From positions 7,958,695 to 8,022,694 of the forward strand of contig NC_065533.1 in NCBI RefSeq assembly GCF_020184175.1: a stretch of 64,000 nucleotides of DNA, in the 5' to 3' direction. Shown here one piece after another: positions 11,891 to 25,200 of this stretch. The position numbers and the translations under genes were made by a program. How positions within the stretch are numbered: the first letter of the stretch is position 1; each line of letters opens with the position of its first letter. Below the pieces are notes generated by a model. That model did not search any database, was not told the DNA's origin, and saw only the letters and a list, made by a program, of their open reading frames with translations. The DNA is from Aphis gossypii (lineage: Eukaryota; Arthropoda; Insecta; Hemiptera; Aphididae).

Positions 11891-12552
11891 TTTCTATTAA
11901 TTAAGAACCAACTTTAATTTAAATAATTTAATTTTAAATACTTAACCATCAAAATTTGGTACCTAGAAGTCTTTTAAATAATATATATTCTATAATTGCT
12001 TAATTAGGCATTATTGTTTTTAAATAAACTTATAATAAATTATATTATTAATTTATTATCTTAGGGAGTTAAGTTATTGAATGTAAACTTAGGTTTGTAA
12101 TCATTTATAGTATATTAGTATAATATTGACTAAATTAATTATACTAATAGTTAAGAATTAATTAAAAACCACATCAAACAAAGTTAAACGAAGGTTAACT
12201 GTACTTATTGTAACATTGTATTGATATACACAACAAAACAAGAACATATTAGAAAAAAAAATAGATACACTCTTGTAAGTTGTAATACTTATAGTTGGGA
12301 ATACATATTTTAAAATTTCTTGTAAATAATACTAACAATGCATAATGATTTTAAGTTTCAAACTCATATCCTAAAAGGTGAATACAAATAAATGCATTTT
12401 GTTGCTAAGTCAAGCACACAAGTACAATGAATACCACTCATGTTTCCATTGATACAAACTATTATTAAAGAAAAAACTAAAATGTAAAAGTTATTGTCTG
12501 TCAATCTTTTTTCCAACATTGATTGTCCATACATAAAAAGTAAAACTATAAG

Positions 12553-12615
12553 CCAGCCCGGATTAAAACATTTTAAGGCCCAGAGGCAAAAATTTTAAAT
12601 GAGGCCCTGTATGAA
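12553..12615. mobile_element. Fragment of the CCCGGATTAAG-ended hAT-like family
   Basis: CAGCCCGGATTAAAACATT followed by GGCCC-rich sequence resembles the end of the element at 43634-44818 (CAAGCCCGGATTAAG). No partner end was found, so this is a remnant. Confidence 0.4.
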
Positions 12616-13030
12616 AAAAAATGTATATGTTTTTATTATTAAATACCTTCCTATCATAACATATATGACAATAAATAATGAATAATGTAGGTATTACTTT
12701 ATTTATAAAATTATAATTTACTAGTTTTTTGTTCCTCGCTTTTATTTGACAATATTCTTTAATCACTGTTTAATTATTAATTGTTTGAAGAATGTTGTTT
12801 TCAGATGCCAATATCATAAGCGCAGTTTAATTGTCTTGGTTTAATGTTGATCTGTATTGACTATTTATTTTATTCTTGACTCTATTAAGTATTGAAAAAG
12901 GTGTTTTGGCTGATCAGTTTGAACTTGGTATAGTTAAATACATTTTAAGTAAAATATATAAATTGGGAAAGACATCAATTAATTCATTTTTATCAAACCA
13001 TTTTCAAAGATCAAGTACCTATACTAAAAT

Positions 13031-13186
13031 CAGTGGCGTATTTAGGAGGCATGGGGAAAATTTCCCTGGGCAGCACTTGTTTGGAGGGCAGTAAATGTAA
13101 CTGGAAGGTTTTATTTGTAAACTGATTTAACAATTGTAAAAAAATAAATGTGTAGCAAGGGCAGCAAAATCCAAAATACGCCTCTG
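13031..13186. mobile_element. Short MITE, 156 bp
   Basis: The left end CAGTGGCGTATTTAGG is inverted at the right as CCAAAATACGCCTCTG. No exact 8-bp duplication remains at the borders, so the insertion is probably old. Confidence 0.65.
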
Positions 13187-13548
13187 CTACTATTAATATA
13201 AGTTTTAAAATTTAATTCTTCCTTACTATAATATTTCTTAATGAATGATAAGCTTATTTGATATAGGTAAGAATATTAAATATATATATATACGTAGACA
13301 CTAGGCGGTCAGGTTAACGCTATATTATACTGTTCTACACCAGGAGTTTCCAAAGTCAAAACTATGGCTCACAGGTCGTACTCGGCCCGTAAACAACTCT
13401 TATCCGGTTCTCTAAAGGACAATGACAAATGTATTTAAACATAATATGCATATCACAAATCGCTATGGTCTGCACCTATATATATATCCATATTATATAT
13501 ACGTAGATACGTAATATATACATTATACATAATATTAATATTTAATAT

Positions 13549-13958
13549 TCTTATATTATAAAATATTATGTAGGTATACAGATAACTACTGCTAGGTATA
13601 AATTGTTTGGCAATACCTTTTTTTTTTTATTTATTTATTTATTTTTTTTATTTTATTATTTATATGTTTGGCAATACCTACTATGTTAAACTGACCATTT
13701 GAAATCGTTATAAAAACATGAGAATTATAATACGATACCTATACATATAGGTATGTACAGCATTAACCCGTGTAGTCTCTATTATTCTCAGCGTTGAACG
13801 TGAAACGAGTCTCTTTCTCTATATTATACATATTATGTACATACTGCCTTCACATGTTTCTATAACGATTTCAAATGGTCAGTCTAACATTGTAGGTACT
13901 GCCAAATAATTTATACCTTGCAGTAGTCATCTGTATACGTAATATTCTATAATATAAT
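13549..13958. repeat. Imperfect foldback (long inverted repeat)
   Basis: The left arm at about 13549-13745 (AACTACTGCTAGGTATAAA, TTTGGCAATACC, GACCATTTGAAATCGTTAT) returns in inverse order in the right arm at about 13855-13958. The left arm carries an extra 68-bp T-rich insertion with a second TTTGGCAATACC copy. Probably a foldback transposon. Confidence 0.65.
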
Positions 13959-14150
13959 AACAGTGAATTAAATCATTTATTTGATTAATAGCGCGTCCGG
14001 ACTCACATTTATGTGAAGTCTTAGCTGGCGAATGCACGGTAGAGATAAATGCACATAGATAGTGGAATAAATGCAGGTGGCATAGGAAGTGGTTTAGTAG
14101 TTTGGTTAGCAATTCCCAAAAATGGTATCGTAGGAAATTTTAAAAAGGAT

Positions 14151-14456
14151 TAGGCCGTGGCTATACACGGCGTTTTCCGTCGAATTGAAAACGCGTTGGT
14201 TTATATCGGAGTAGCTGTACACGACGGACGTAATACGCCGCGTTTTAATCCGCGGCGAAAAACGCCGGTCGGCTTGCGTTTTGGCAGGCGAACGCCGAAG
14301 TAACAAAAACGCGGCGTATTACGTCTGTCGTGTATAGCTGCTACTCCGATATATAAACCAACGCGTTTTCAATTCGACGGAAAACGCGGCCGAAAACGAC
14401 GCGGAATACACAGTGTTCGAAACGCGGCGGAAAATGCCGTGTATAGCCTCGGTCTA
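14151..14456. repeat. GC-rich foldback element, about 306 bp
   Basis: Two arms of about 95 bp are near-perfect inverted copies (about 14151-14248 and 14306-14456), separated by a short GC-rich loop. Ends read TAGGCCGTGGCTATACACGG and CCGTGTATAGCCTCGGTCTA. The right arm carries about 50 extra bases near its outer end. Its CG-dinucleotide density is far above the surroundings. The ORF across it is composition-driven. Confidence 0.75.
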
Positions 14457-15583
14457 GAGTTAATACTTCTAGGAAATAAAAAATGTCCCGAGGACGAGTG
14501 ATCTACTTATAATATTATTAATTCATACTAGTATATTATGTAAATGTTATAAAACGCCTTATCAAAATGCTCCGAGAACGAGTCGGCTACTTTTAAAAAA
14601 TATTATATTATTCTAGTAATATCATATAATGTTACGTACACGGCAAAGCCGGTTTATTACAACATTATACACTTTAGTAGTATACGCCATACGGTATATT
14701 AATATTTAATACGAATTATTATAATAGGTTTAATTGAGGTAATTGACAATTATTATTAACGTCGTAAACAATAAACATTTAACATCGAGTTTTGTTTAGG
14801 TGATTTATCCAATGCCTATAACCAAGTACTATAGATTTAAATCTATAGTATTTGCTATAACGAAAAAAATAATAGACAAATAAATTCCAACTATCGACGG
14901 TGACCCTCCCTCCCCCCTTAATCGGGGCTTTAAGCACTGTAAGTAGTGTAAGTACATGACAAAATAATGTCAACATTTTGTCATAAAGTAGTAGCAAAGT
15001 AAACTACTAAACTACAATACAGACATATATATACAGTACAATCTCATTTCTATGAGTGCAAAGTGCAGCTGCCAGCTACTATCATTATTATCATATTAGT
15101 TTAAAATATTTTTTTTTTATTCTTGTTTTTATCTTATAACTCGGCTGCAGAGCGGTAGACGCGGCTGGAATGTGCAACGTAGAAAAAGTCAAAGCATTTA
15201 TAACTACAAATATATACTATCTATGAAATTATATACTAGTAAGTAGTAGTATTTATAATCAATGACATTATATAAAAACAATAAATTGTGGAATAAAAAC
15301 GAAATGACGCTTAAAAAACGATAATGGGTTTGGTCCAGTATTTCCCCTGACAAGGAGATACAAAAAATAAGCGTTATCAAGTTGTCCACCAAATTTGGGC
15401 GACAACTGTCGGAAGGAACTGAGAACCTTTTAAACAAAATATTGTAGGTTATGTTGTTTTCTGCTCACGAGAAACCGCGGTGACTTTATAAAAAAAAACA
15501 ATACGGATGTGCGTCCCTTGGCCGTTAACGTTTGTCATTGGCCCTTCGTCCGTAGGTGACGCTTGACTACGCGTCTCTTCCAG

Positions 15584-16046
15584 ACGTCAAACGTGCCTCG
15601 ACGCCTCGTGACATTCTTTTTACTGCCATTTTGTTTCCGCTGTTCACCGTGTTCGGAAGTCGGATCATATCGAATTTTGTCCCGAATTAAATGAATTCAG
15701 ATACGCGTCTCCTAAAGTCATAACTGTCTGTTGCTAGCACATCGTTGTAGCTAATTTCATTAATTGCTGACGTTCGTCGCGTCTCGTCTCCGAGTTACGA
15801 CGTTTGTCTGTTCCGGACGCCAAACGTCAAACGTGCCTCGACGCCTCGTGACATTTTTTTTACTGCCATTTTGTTTCCGCTGTTCACCGTGTTCGGATGT
15901 CGGATCATATCGAATTTTGTCCCGAATTAAATGAATTCAGATACGCGTCTCCTAAAATCATAACTGTCTGTTGCTAGCACATCGTTGTAGCTAATTTCAT
16001 TAATTGCTGACGTTCGTCGCGTCTCGTCTCCGAGTTGCGACGTTTG
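15584..16046. repeat. Two-copy tandem duplication, period 240 bp, at the 5' end of the ZAD gene
   Basis: The segment 15584-15806 recurs at 15824-16046 with only a few base differences. Anchors: acgtgcctcgacgcctcg at 15591 and 15831, and cgagttRcgacgtttg at 15791 and 16031. A short spacer of about 17 bases separates the copies. The second copy ends 80 bases before the ZAD start codon, so the unit probably contains promoter or 5' UTR sequence. Confidence 0.9.
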
Positions 16047-16126
16047 CACGTTTGCTAACCTAACCTTTCGGGTTGGGTCACGTTTACGAGTTTCGCTTAT
16101 TTGAAGAACCATAGACAATTTTCACT

Positions 16127-16279
16127 ATGAATATATTACATAGCGAAAATTTCGATCTATGCAGGATTTGTCTGTCGGAGCCGGAGTCTAACAGACATAT
16201 GCAGTTCTTACATATTTTGGGTACTGTTGAAGGAAATTTCGATTTGAAGCAACAGTTTGAAGAACTAATAGGAATCCAA
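16127..16279 (+). CDS. ZAD gene exon 1 (first Cys pair)
   Basis: The ATG at 16127 is followed by NILHSENFDLCRICLSEPES, with the typical ZAD N-terminal CRIC. The donor is CAA/GTATGT. No earlier in-frame Met is needed, and family members start about ten residues before the first Cys, as here. Confidence 0.85.
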
Positions 16280-19200
16280 GTATGTACCTAGTACCTACAT
16301 AGATGATGTGATAACAAAAATAAAATAGAGTTAAGAACAATGAAATTAAATTGATGTTTAAAATTTTTCTTAGATTGAGTCAAACGACAATAAACCAAAA
16401 ATTGTATGTGATAATTGTTATAAGGCAATCTTTGCCTGGTATGAAATGAAGAAGAAAGCGAAAGAATCTGAAATCGTTATCAATTACATCGCTACGAAAA
16501 GAGTAAGTTTTATTATTTATGCCTGCTTAGTTTTTTTATTTTAATTTAATTTATAGGTACTTAACAAGACTTAACGTATCTATTTATGAAATTTATAATT
16601 ATTTTTTTAAATGCTTTAACATACTATGGTATGTTTTTATAAATTAATATTAGTATATGCCTATGTGTGTTATTAAGCATTGTTAAATTGTAGAAACTTA
16701 AGTATAGGTGTTTCTTAGGTATGTATTTCATTTTTGTTTATTCATTTAATGGATGTTTCATTATCATCTATTATCTTTATTTTAAAAGTGAGTACATAGC
16801 AAATTTAAGATCAGTGGTTTTCATTTAATTATGTTAGTTAATAGTTTGGTATTTGTGCGTTATCGCGACTACCTCAATGTCGAACGCGACTACCTTGATG
16901 TCGAATGCATGTTGTGCAATGCACGTAGTTATACGTTTATAATAATAAAAAACTACCCAAAGCTTGTTAATGTATTTATTGATAATGTTAGCAAAATTAT
17001 GAGCATCGTTTTTTAACCCTGTGACCTACTTTAGGTGGTGTTGCATAGCAAATCAAGGGATATTTTCGTTTTGGATGTCTGAGCGAGCGAGTGGCAACGC
17101 TGACCCCTAATTATCCCTAATAAAATTATAAATAGAATTCAATTGTAAAATGCTAGATTAGAGTGGAACCACGGCATCATTATGACCCCTATTATGTGGT
17201 AGTCGCCATAATGCACAAGTACCTATAGTTTTAATATAATAGTACATTTTCTACAAAGGTAATATTTTCTGTAGTTTGGTAATTTTTTTTTTATTACAAT
17301 TTTTAATTTTAAAATAAATGTTATTATTGCTCAAGAAATGTCGCTGTGCTTTTTATGCTACAGCGACAGCTAATCTTAAAGATGCTCATTGTCATGGTGG
17401 CATCCTAATTTGTATTAATAGGTAGTTAAATATTATATCATTCTAGTGTACTTGTGCTCATTTACTAATTAATTGCAAACAAAAAGTTAGGAAAAGTTTA
17501 TGATATGTATAATAACATATAGTCCAGTCATTTAACGATTTTTACTGGAATTAAATCGGAAAGTTTTGAAATTTTGCAGAAAGGTTGGTTGTGGGTTCCT
17601 TATTAACCAAAAAAAAGTCGCAATCGCTCCGAGGTCCGGAAGTGTCCGCCATCTTGGATTTTATGTGCAATTTTTCAGTGTTTTTAAATTATCTTTAAAA
17701 AAATTAATTTTATCACAAAAATACCTCTACATAAAAATATTGCTGACAAAATTTACAATAAATATGTATATTTATATATTTTTGTAGCTTAAATAGGTAA
17801 ACGGTGAAATCCACCTGCGCGTTGAAATATTTGAAGTGCCGCGCTTTAATAGTCTATAATATATTATACAGGTTGCGCGTCTCACTCGTATAAGCTAGAA
17901 AACGAAATTTTTAGGTTTTTTGTATGTACTAACATAGTAACATTTCATAACTTATATTGTATACTATTGATAAATAGATATTACGCTTTATGTTTGAAGA
18001 CAAAGGTACACTATAGTCTATATTTTATTTAGAGTACTTGTATTTAATAATGTATGGTTAATTTTTCAAAATGTTTAGTTCTACAACGTATTATGTATCT
18101 TAAATAATGATTAAAATGTTTATTTAGTACACAATTAACAAATATTTTGACATTTATTTTCCAAAATTTCTTAAATCTTGCGACGATGGCATTATTTTCA
18201 ATCGATTTATTCTATTTATTTTACTAGACATCTATATGAATACCAATTTTTATTAAGTATCCGATTACCGACCAATTTAAAATAAACTGTTATATATTTT
18301 CCGCTATTACTAATGATAATTATATTACTGCCATGTTTGTTTGTTTATAAATTTCATTTGTATTGGCGTTGTTACGTTTTTTAGTTTACAATTTAGTCAG
18401 ACACGTAGCTATACTAGCTACGCCGCACGGTGCAGTACCTATAATATAAACTATAAACGGGCGCAACATCAAATAGGTATCACAACGCGTGGATGGATTT
18501 AACATTTCACCTATTTAAGCTACAAAAATATATAAATATACATATTTGTTGTAAATTATGTCAGCAATATTTTTATGTAGAGGTATTCTTGTGATAAAAT
18601 GAATATTTTTAAAAATAATTTAAAAACACTGAAAAATTGCACATAAAATCCAAGATGGCGGACACTTTCGGACCTCGGAGCGATTGCGACTTTTTTTTGG
18701 TTAATCAGGAACCCACAACCAAATTTTCTGCAAAGTTTCAAAACTTTCCGATTTAATTCCTAAAAACACCTTTTTTGAAGCTTAAATGACTGGACTAATA
18801 TAATAATGACTATTTTGTCCAACTATCTTATGAAGTTACTTATAACTGAAATAAAATATATCTATATTCTATTATTTTACTCTATTTTATAGAAAATCTT
18901 TCACTTCAAATTGTGTTAACATTTATTTTTCATTAAAATTATATTTATTCATGTTTACTACATAGGTTTATGGGTACTTCCATATTATCCTGACTACCGC
19001 AGTTTATTAAATAACTAAAGAATTTATATGCACATTGTTGACGTTGATTTAACATTTTAAAATTTTAAACAAAAATTAAATAATTATTATTTTTAATTCT
19101 TGAAAAAATTGAACTTCCTTTACTGATGATAACAAATTAAAAAAAATTCATATTGATTAGATGTTGTGCCATAGGTAATGTATAGTAAATATTAACTGAC

Positions 19201-22200
19201 AACTACTATGGAAAATAGTACAATTGTTAAAATAAGTATAGACATAAAACAGTTAATTATCTGATGGTAAGATAGATGGATAAATGGATAACCTAACCTT
19301 GAATTGGTACTATGCACAGAATATCACTTATCACACATAGACTAATGGGCTGTATAATTAATCTGAAAAATAATTCTTTAGCCATTAGTTTCATTCATAA
19401 CATGTTCATATTTTACTATTTTAATTTATAATGGCTACCTGTTAAACAGTCTAAAAGAAAATGGAAGGTCTAATTTAACATAATATTTTAATAATGTTAG
19501 ATGCAGTAAAATAATGCCTGTAATAAGTTTTCTTCTCTTGTACCAAAGCCAGGAAGTTGATGGTCCTCTTGTTCCTATTTCTTGATAACCTAAAAACTCA
19601 ATTCAATTTTAAAATTTAAATTATTTTAGGTTTTTAACTAAGAAATTAGTATAACAATTGATTTTACAATATTATTTTTAAATTTTTGTGTTATCATTTC
19701 TTGAAACAGAAACACTCAGCAAATACTTTGATTTTCAACTTTAAGGTTGTTTCTGATGGAAAATTAGATCTAGATTATACTTAAGGAAGATTAAAATTGA
19801 AGTTGATAATTTATAGTATTTTTAAAAATAATTGGGGAAAAAAATATTTAAAAATATTTATTTTAAAACAAGAACAATAAATCTTTAAAATTTCCTTCAA
19901 ATGTTTATTTAAAAAATATAATATATAATATTAAATTTTGAGTTTTTTGGAATTTTTAACTTTTTTTAGGTATTTATTATTATTATTATTTTTTTTTTTT
20001 TTGAAAATATAAAATGTTCCTCTTAAATTATTATTTTACAAATATTAAAAACAAGTGAGCTTAATTCTTTTTATAAGCATTTGAAGTTTAATTTCATATA
20101 ATTTGAAAAAATCATGATTATTTGGAAATAATTTTGTAGTTAAAAAATATAATTAAAAAATTAACGGAGTTATAATCTGTTACCTCCCTCCCGGCTATGC
20201 CACTGCCTACATGTACAAGTATATAGGTATCAAAATGTAATTAATAGGGTGTGGATTTATATATATTTAAAATAAGTATAAGATATGTAAAACAATTATT
20301 ATTGTTATTATAATTATATATTATACTCTATTCCAAATGAGATCAGCCTTGCGCGGCGAGCAGTTTTTGTCCAGTGGTGGTCAGGTTCCCCCACCTAGTA
20401 GTTGTTCGACTGCAGCTCTACCAGCAGCGTAGGCCACGCCCACGCGCACAACTCGGCCACTGAAGGCTGATCTCATTTGAAATAGAGTATAGTATGTTAC
20501 AGTTTATTACTATTTATTCAATATAGGATCCTCGTCGCCAGCAAAACAATTAGCAACCATGTACTTTTTTAAGTTTCTTATTATGTAAATTCATATCGAT
20601 TAGGGCACAAAATCTTCTTGCAAATTTTAATTTTCCTAATTCAGTAGGAGTGAAATCACGGCAAGATTGTGTATTGTGCTGCCATTGTAAACATTTTGAA
20701 TGTATATTTTTAACCAAAGTTTATGGAGACAACAGTGATTTTTTTTCATTTTAGGGAAATATTTAATAAAAATATGTAATAAAAGTAAATATATTAAAAT
20801 ATGTAAGTAAGCTTGAATATGTAAAAATATGTAGTATCATCTATATGAGCTTAAAGGATTCAAATGATCCTTCAGCGTATTTCTATAGAAGAATTGTTCG
20901 ATTACCATCACTCAACACAAATATGTGTACAGGGGTGATTCTTTTATCTGCTACTATTGTTTCTCGCTTCCTATCCTGATTAATTTCTTTTCTATTCTAT
21001 GCCAATTGGCGATTACAAAGAATTAGTCCGTTGTCCTTGATTACTGGTTTATGACTACTGTAATACTGTCTATTATCAAAAAAGTACAGTGTAGGTATAC
21101 TGTTTTTAAAAAATAAATGGGAGTAGTGATTATTAATTTATGTTACAAATAAAAGCTTATTATTGTTTCTTAAGTAAACAGTCTGATATATGTACTACAG
21201 TAGTAAAAATTGTTAATTGTTTTAAATCACTGTTGTGTAGACCCTGTAGTGTATTATACTGTACTCACTAAGTCTGTGTGGTGTAGACATGTATTCTATT
21301 TACCTTGACTTGATTGTTAAAGTACAGACTTTATCAAAGCATGGTGACATGGCATCAACCACCAATATAATAATATGGTCTACATTTTTTAAATAATTAC
21401 AATATTGCAGTGATCCCCACTAGAATTTTGGAAATAGTCAAATATTAATTTTGAGTGCTACTATAGCTGCATTGTTGTAGGTACCATTGCAATATTAGAT
21501 ACAAGTTGCATATTTTATTATTATTAAATAAAATAATTTAAATTTTGCTCATTTTTTTTCAATCATACATTTATAATTTCCTGCATAAAATACTTGATAT
21601 ACTTTTTATAGTTAAATTAATATGTATTTCTAACTTGGTAATACAGTTAAATCAGAATTTTTGTAATGCAGTTATGCAAAATATAAGTACTAAAGTACCT
21701 AATGATTTATGTATTCAAAAAATTAGAAATATTTCTCCAATAACCCCAGACCTAAAACAACAATACAATTTAAAAGTGGCTCTAATAATATTCTTACTTG
21801 AGTTTATTACTTTAATAGAAATTATTTCTAATAAGCAGGGCTCATGTATTCATGCTCTAAAAAATGCCTAAATAAGTATGCACTTATGCACTAAAAATTG
21901 GAAAAATATGCATTGAAATATGTATTTATGTGCACTAAAAATCTAAAAATATGTAGATTAAAAAACAAAAATACTGTAAGTAAATTTTGGAATAACAAAA
22001 AATGCCCATTCATATTATTAAAATTGTATAAGTTTATTAAAAGTTATATTTTATTATATTAATGTACCCAATTTCAAAAAATAAATTAAAAAATATTTAT
22101 CAATAATCAATTAAAAAAATATCCAGTCAGTCTAGTCCAGTCAGTACTCGTTTTATCTGCTCTACATGTTCTATTTTTAATAATTTGATGTTGCGAAAAC

Positions 22201-25200
22201 TCCCGCAACTCCCGAAAATTTATGAATAAAAACCTAATAACTTAAATAATATTTCACTTAAAATATGTAGGTACTAAATGTATAAACCATATTTTTAATT
22301 TTGTTGCCTGTTGAAGTATTAAAATCTAATATAGAATCCAATATTTTTATTTTTATTGTTCCCAGTTGTAAATTGGAATATTGTTTTAATATTTATCATT
22401 CAAATCATCTGGATATTTTTAGAATATCATAATGAAGAATTTGAGTATGCTATACATTTTCTGAAATGGCATTTATTTGATCATTTATTATAGAGCAACT
22501 AGAAATATTATAGTCCTACTTAATTGTATTATCAAAATATTAACCATATTGACTGGAATAATAATTAACAAGTCAATAATTCATATAAATTGCAACAAAA
22601 ATTGTATAGAGTTGATCGAGGAACAGATGTATAAACTGAAATCCGAGCTGAAATCAAAATGTTTATAAATAATGATAACATGAATTATTTATTGTAGTTT
22701 GTACGTATAACTGTGTGACCAGAATTGGACTTAACACATAAAAATCCCAGTTTGACTACCTAAAGACTTTCCAAAACCAAGAAATTTTGAGCAGCTATAA
22801 CTCGCCAACAGATCAATGAAAATTAAAAATTTTAGCATGAAAATTCATGAAAAAAATGGCTTTATTAATATAAGTTACCATTTGAAAAATCAAAAGTTGA
22901 TAGTTCTTTTACTATTAAATATATGAGTGAAAAAAATTAAAATTTTATATAGGTAGTTGTAGAAAAACATGTATCTAAAAATTAAAAAAAAAAAGCGGGC
23001 AAGTGGGTACTGTTCTGCTGTACATTAGGGGGTCGGGTGGACCTCGGACTAGGGTAGGTTAAATTTGAATGCAATGATAGGTATCATCGTATACGATAAA
23101 CGATTCTGAACGAAGATGATTTGTCAGCCTAGGATATAATTTCCAGTGGTTGGTGAAAAAGGTTTTAAAAAAATGTTTTAATGGCCTGAATACACCAAAA
23201 TTTAAGTTCTTTTATAATTATTGTAAGCTAAACTTATGAAAAATCTTGTATTAAATTTTCAACTCTTAGCTACCTATACAAACATTTATATGAATTATAC
23301 CTACAAAATAATTTACAAATATTCATGATTTAGACGAATTTTTGTCAATATTTTAACTTCAAATGCTAATTAAAAAACATTGTGCGCCTATGTATTCTTA
23401 TAATTTTTTAATCACTATAAGAATAACTTATTAGGAACTTTGTATTAAACTTTCAAGTATTTTGACTGGGCCAAAAAAAATTTATTGACACTTCATAAAA
23501 AAAATTTTCGGTTGTCATTAAATAGCTCAAAGAAAGTCAAAATATTTTGAAAATTAAATCATGTAAAGAAAATGCCAATCTAAGTAACTGGTAAAATTTT
23601 CAAGTATCTACGACTTATACTTTTTGAATAATAACAAATATTTAAAATCGTTTGAGGATAAATCGTTATCGTCACGCGATTTCGTAAAAATTTAAAATTC
23701 AAATGCACTTAAAAATTTTCCTATAGTGATGCTTCGAGTTTTCTTTATAGCTACTTGAAGAAAAACCTATTGAAAACTTAGTTTTGTATTTTTAATCCTT
23801 AGTTTTATAAACACAAAACATTTTATAATTTTTCAACTTCAAAATTACTTGCAAATTTTCTCGTTTTCAACAGATTTCGTAAAAGTTTGAACTCTAAAGC
23901 TTATAAAAAAAATTGTGATTAACGATTTAAAATTTTTTTTTAGGTATAATAAGAACAACTCATAAGGAACCTTGTATTAAATTTTCAAGTTTTTTTGGTC
24001 ATTCAAAATTTTTTTAGCGACACTTCAAAAAAAATTCGCATAAAAATCGAAAATTTTAGTGGTCTATAAATAACTCAAAAAAAGTCTAAATTTTTTAAAA
24101 ATTTAACTGTATATAGATAAAAATAACAAACATTTGGTGAAAATTTCAAGTATTTACAGTGATGAGTTTTTGAATTACAACCATATAATAAAATCGATTC
24201 AGTCGAAAACTGGTTTTGCGTAAAAATTCCCGTTAAAAAAAAAAACATACATCATTGTAAAATCAATACATTCATCACTCCGTTCAGAATCTAAAATTAG
24301 AAAAAAAATCTATATTTTTTGAAATAATGAGTGTTGTTTGATAAATAATCCTGTACAACATTATACATTTAAATCCATACCCTAGTAATTGATAATCAAG
24401 TACCTAATTATTTTGAATTTTGAACAATGTAGATATTTACATTGTTTTCTGAAAGCATTAATTTATAAATTGTGTACCTATTTATCCCACTATTTAATTA
24501 GATATAATTATACTAAGTATCTATCAGTCTATCATTTTTTGAAAAAAAAATAATAATAATAATTTTGGATATTTAAGGTGTGTAAATAGTAAATTGTACA
24601 TCAAATACAAAATTAAATTATATACTATGATGATATAGATTACAATTCAGAAATGTGCATTCATAAATAGATACCTTATAGACGGAGGTAGTAGAGATAA
24701 TCCAGATGATTCTTAATTTCTAACAAGTAGTCTTATAAATATATGGGTTAGGCTAGGATCATAATAGGTAGTCTTGGAAATATTTGAGCAGTCAAGATAA
24801 CACTGACTTAATGAGTATATTACTGTGTCTACACTGATTGTATTATACTATATAATTATGTATCTTACTGTTGGTGTACTTGACTTAACAGATGGATATT
24901 AACTCACACAATATTTGAAGTTTTAGTTTGAGTTAAATTAATTGTGGCTACATTAAAATTATTATTTGATGAAAAACCAAAATAACCAAAATATGATGGT
25001 AATTAAGTAGTTCAATAGAATTATTTGCATTTGTTGTATTTGTAGTTTTATTAAAAATATATAATACCAATCACATGATTTAATAAAAAAATTTAACTGT
25101 AATTAGCAAAAAAGTGTCGGTAATTAAATATAATAATATAATAATAATAATTGAAACTCTTAATTTTTTCAAAATATATTTTTAAGTGTAAAATTTTTAT

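Noticed and set aside
13031..13186. 8-bp target duplication for this MITE
   Set aside because: The flanks ACTAAAAT and CTACTATT do not match.
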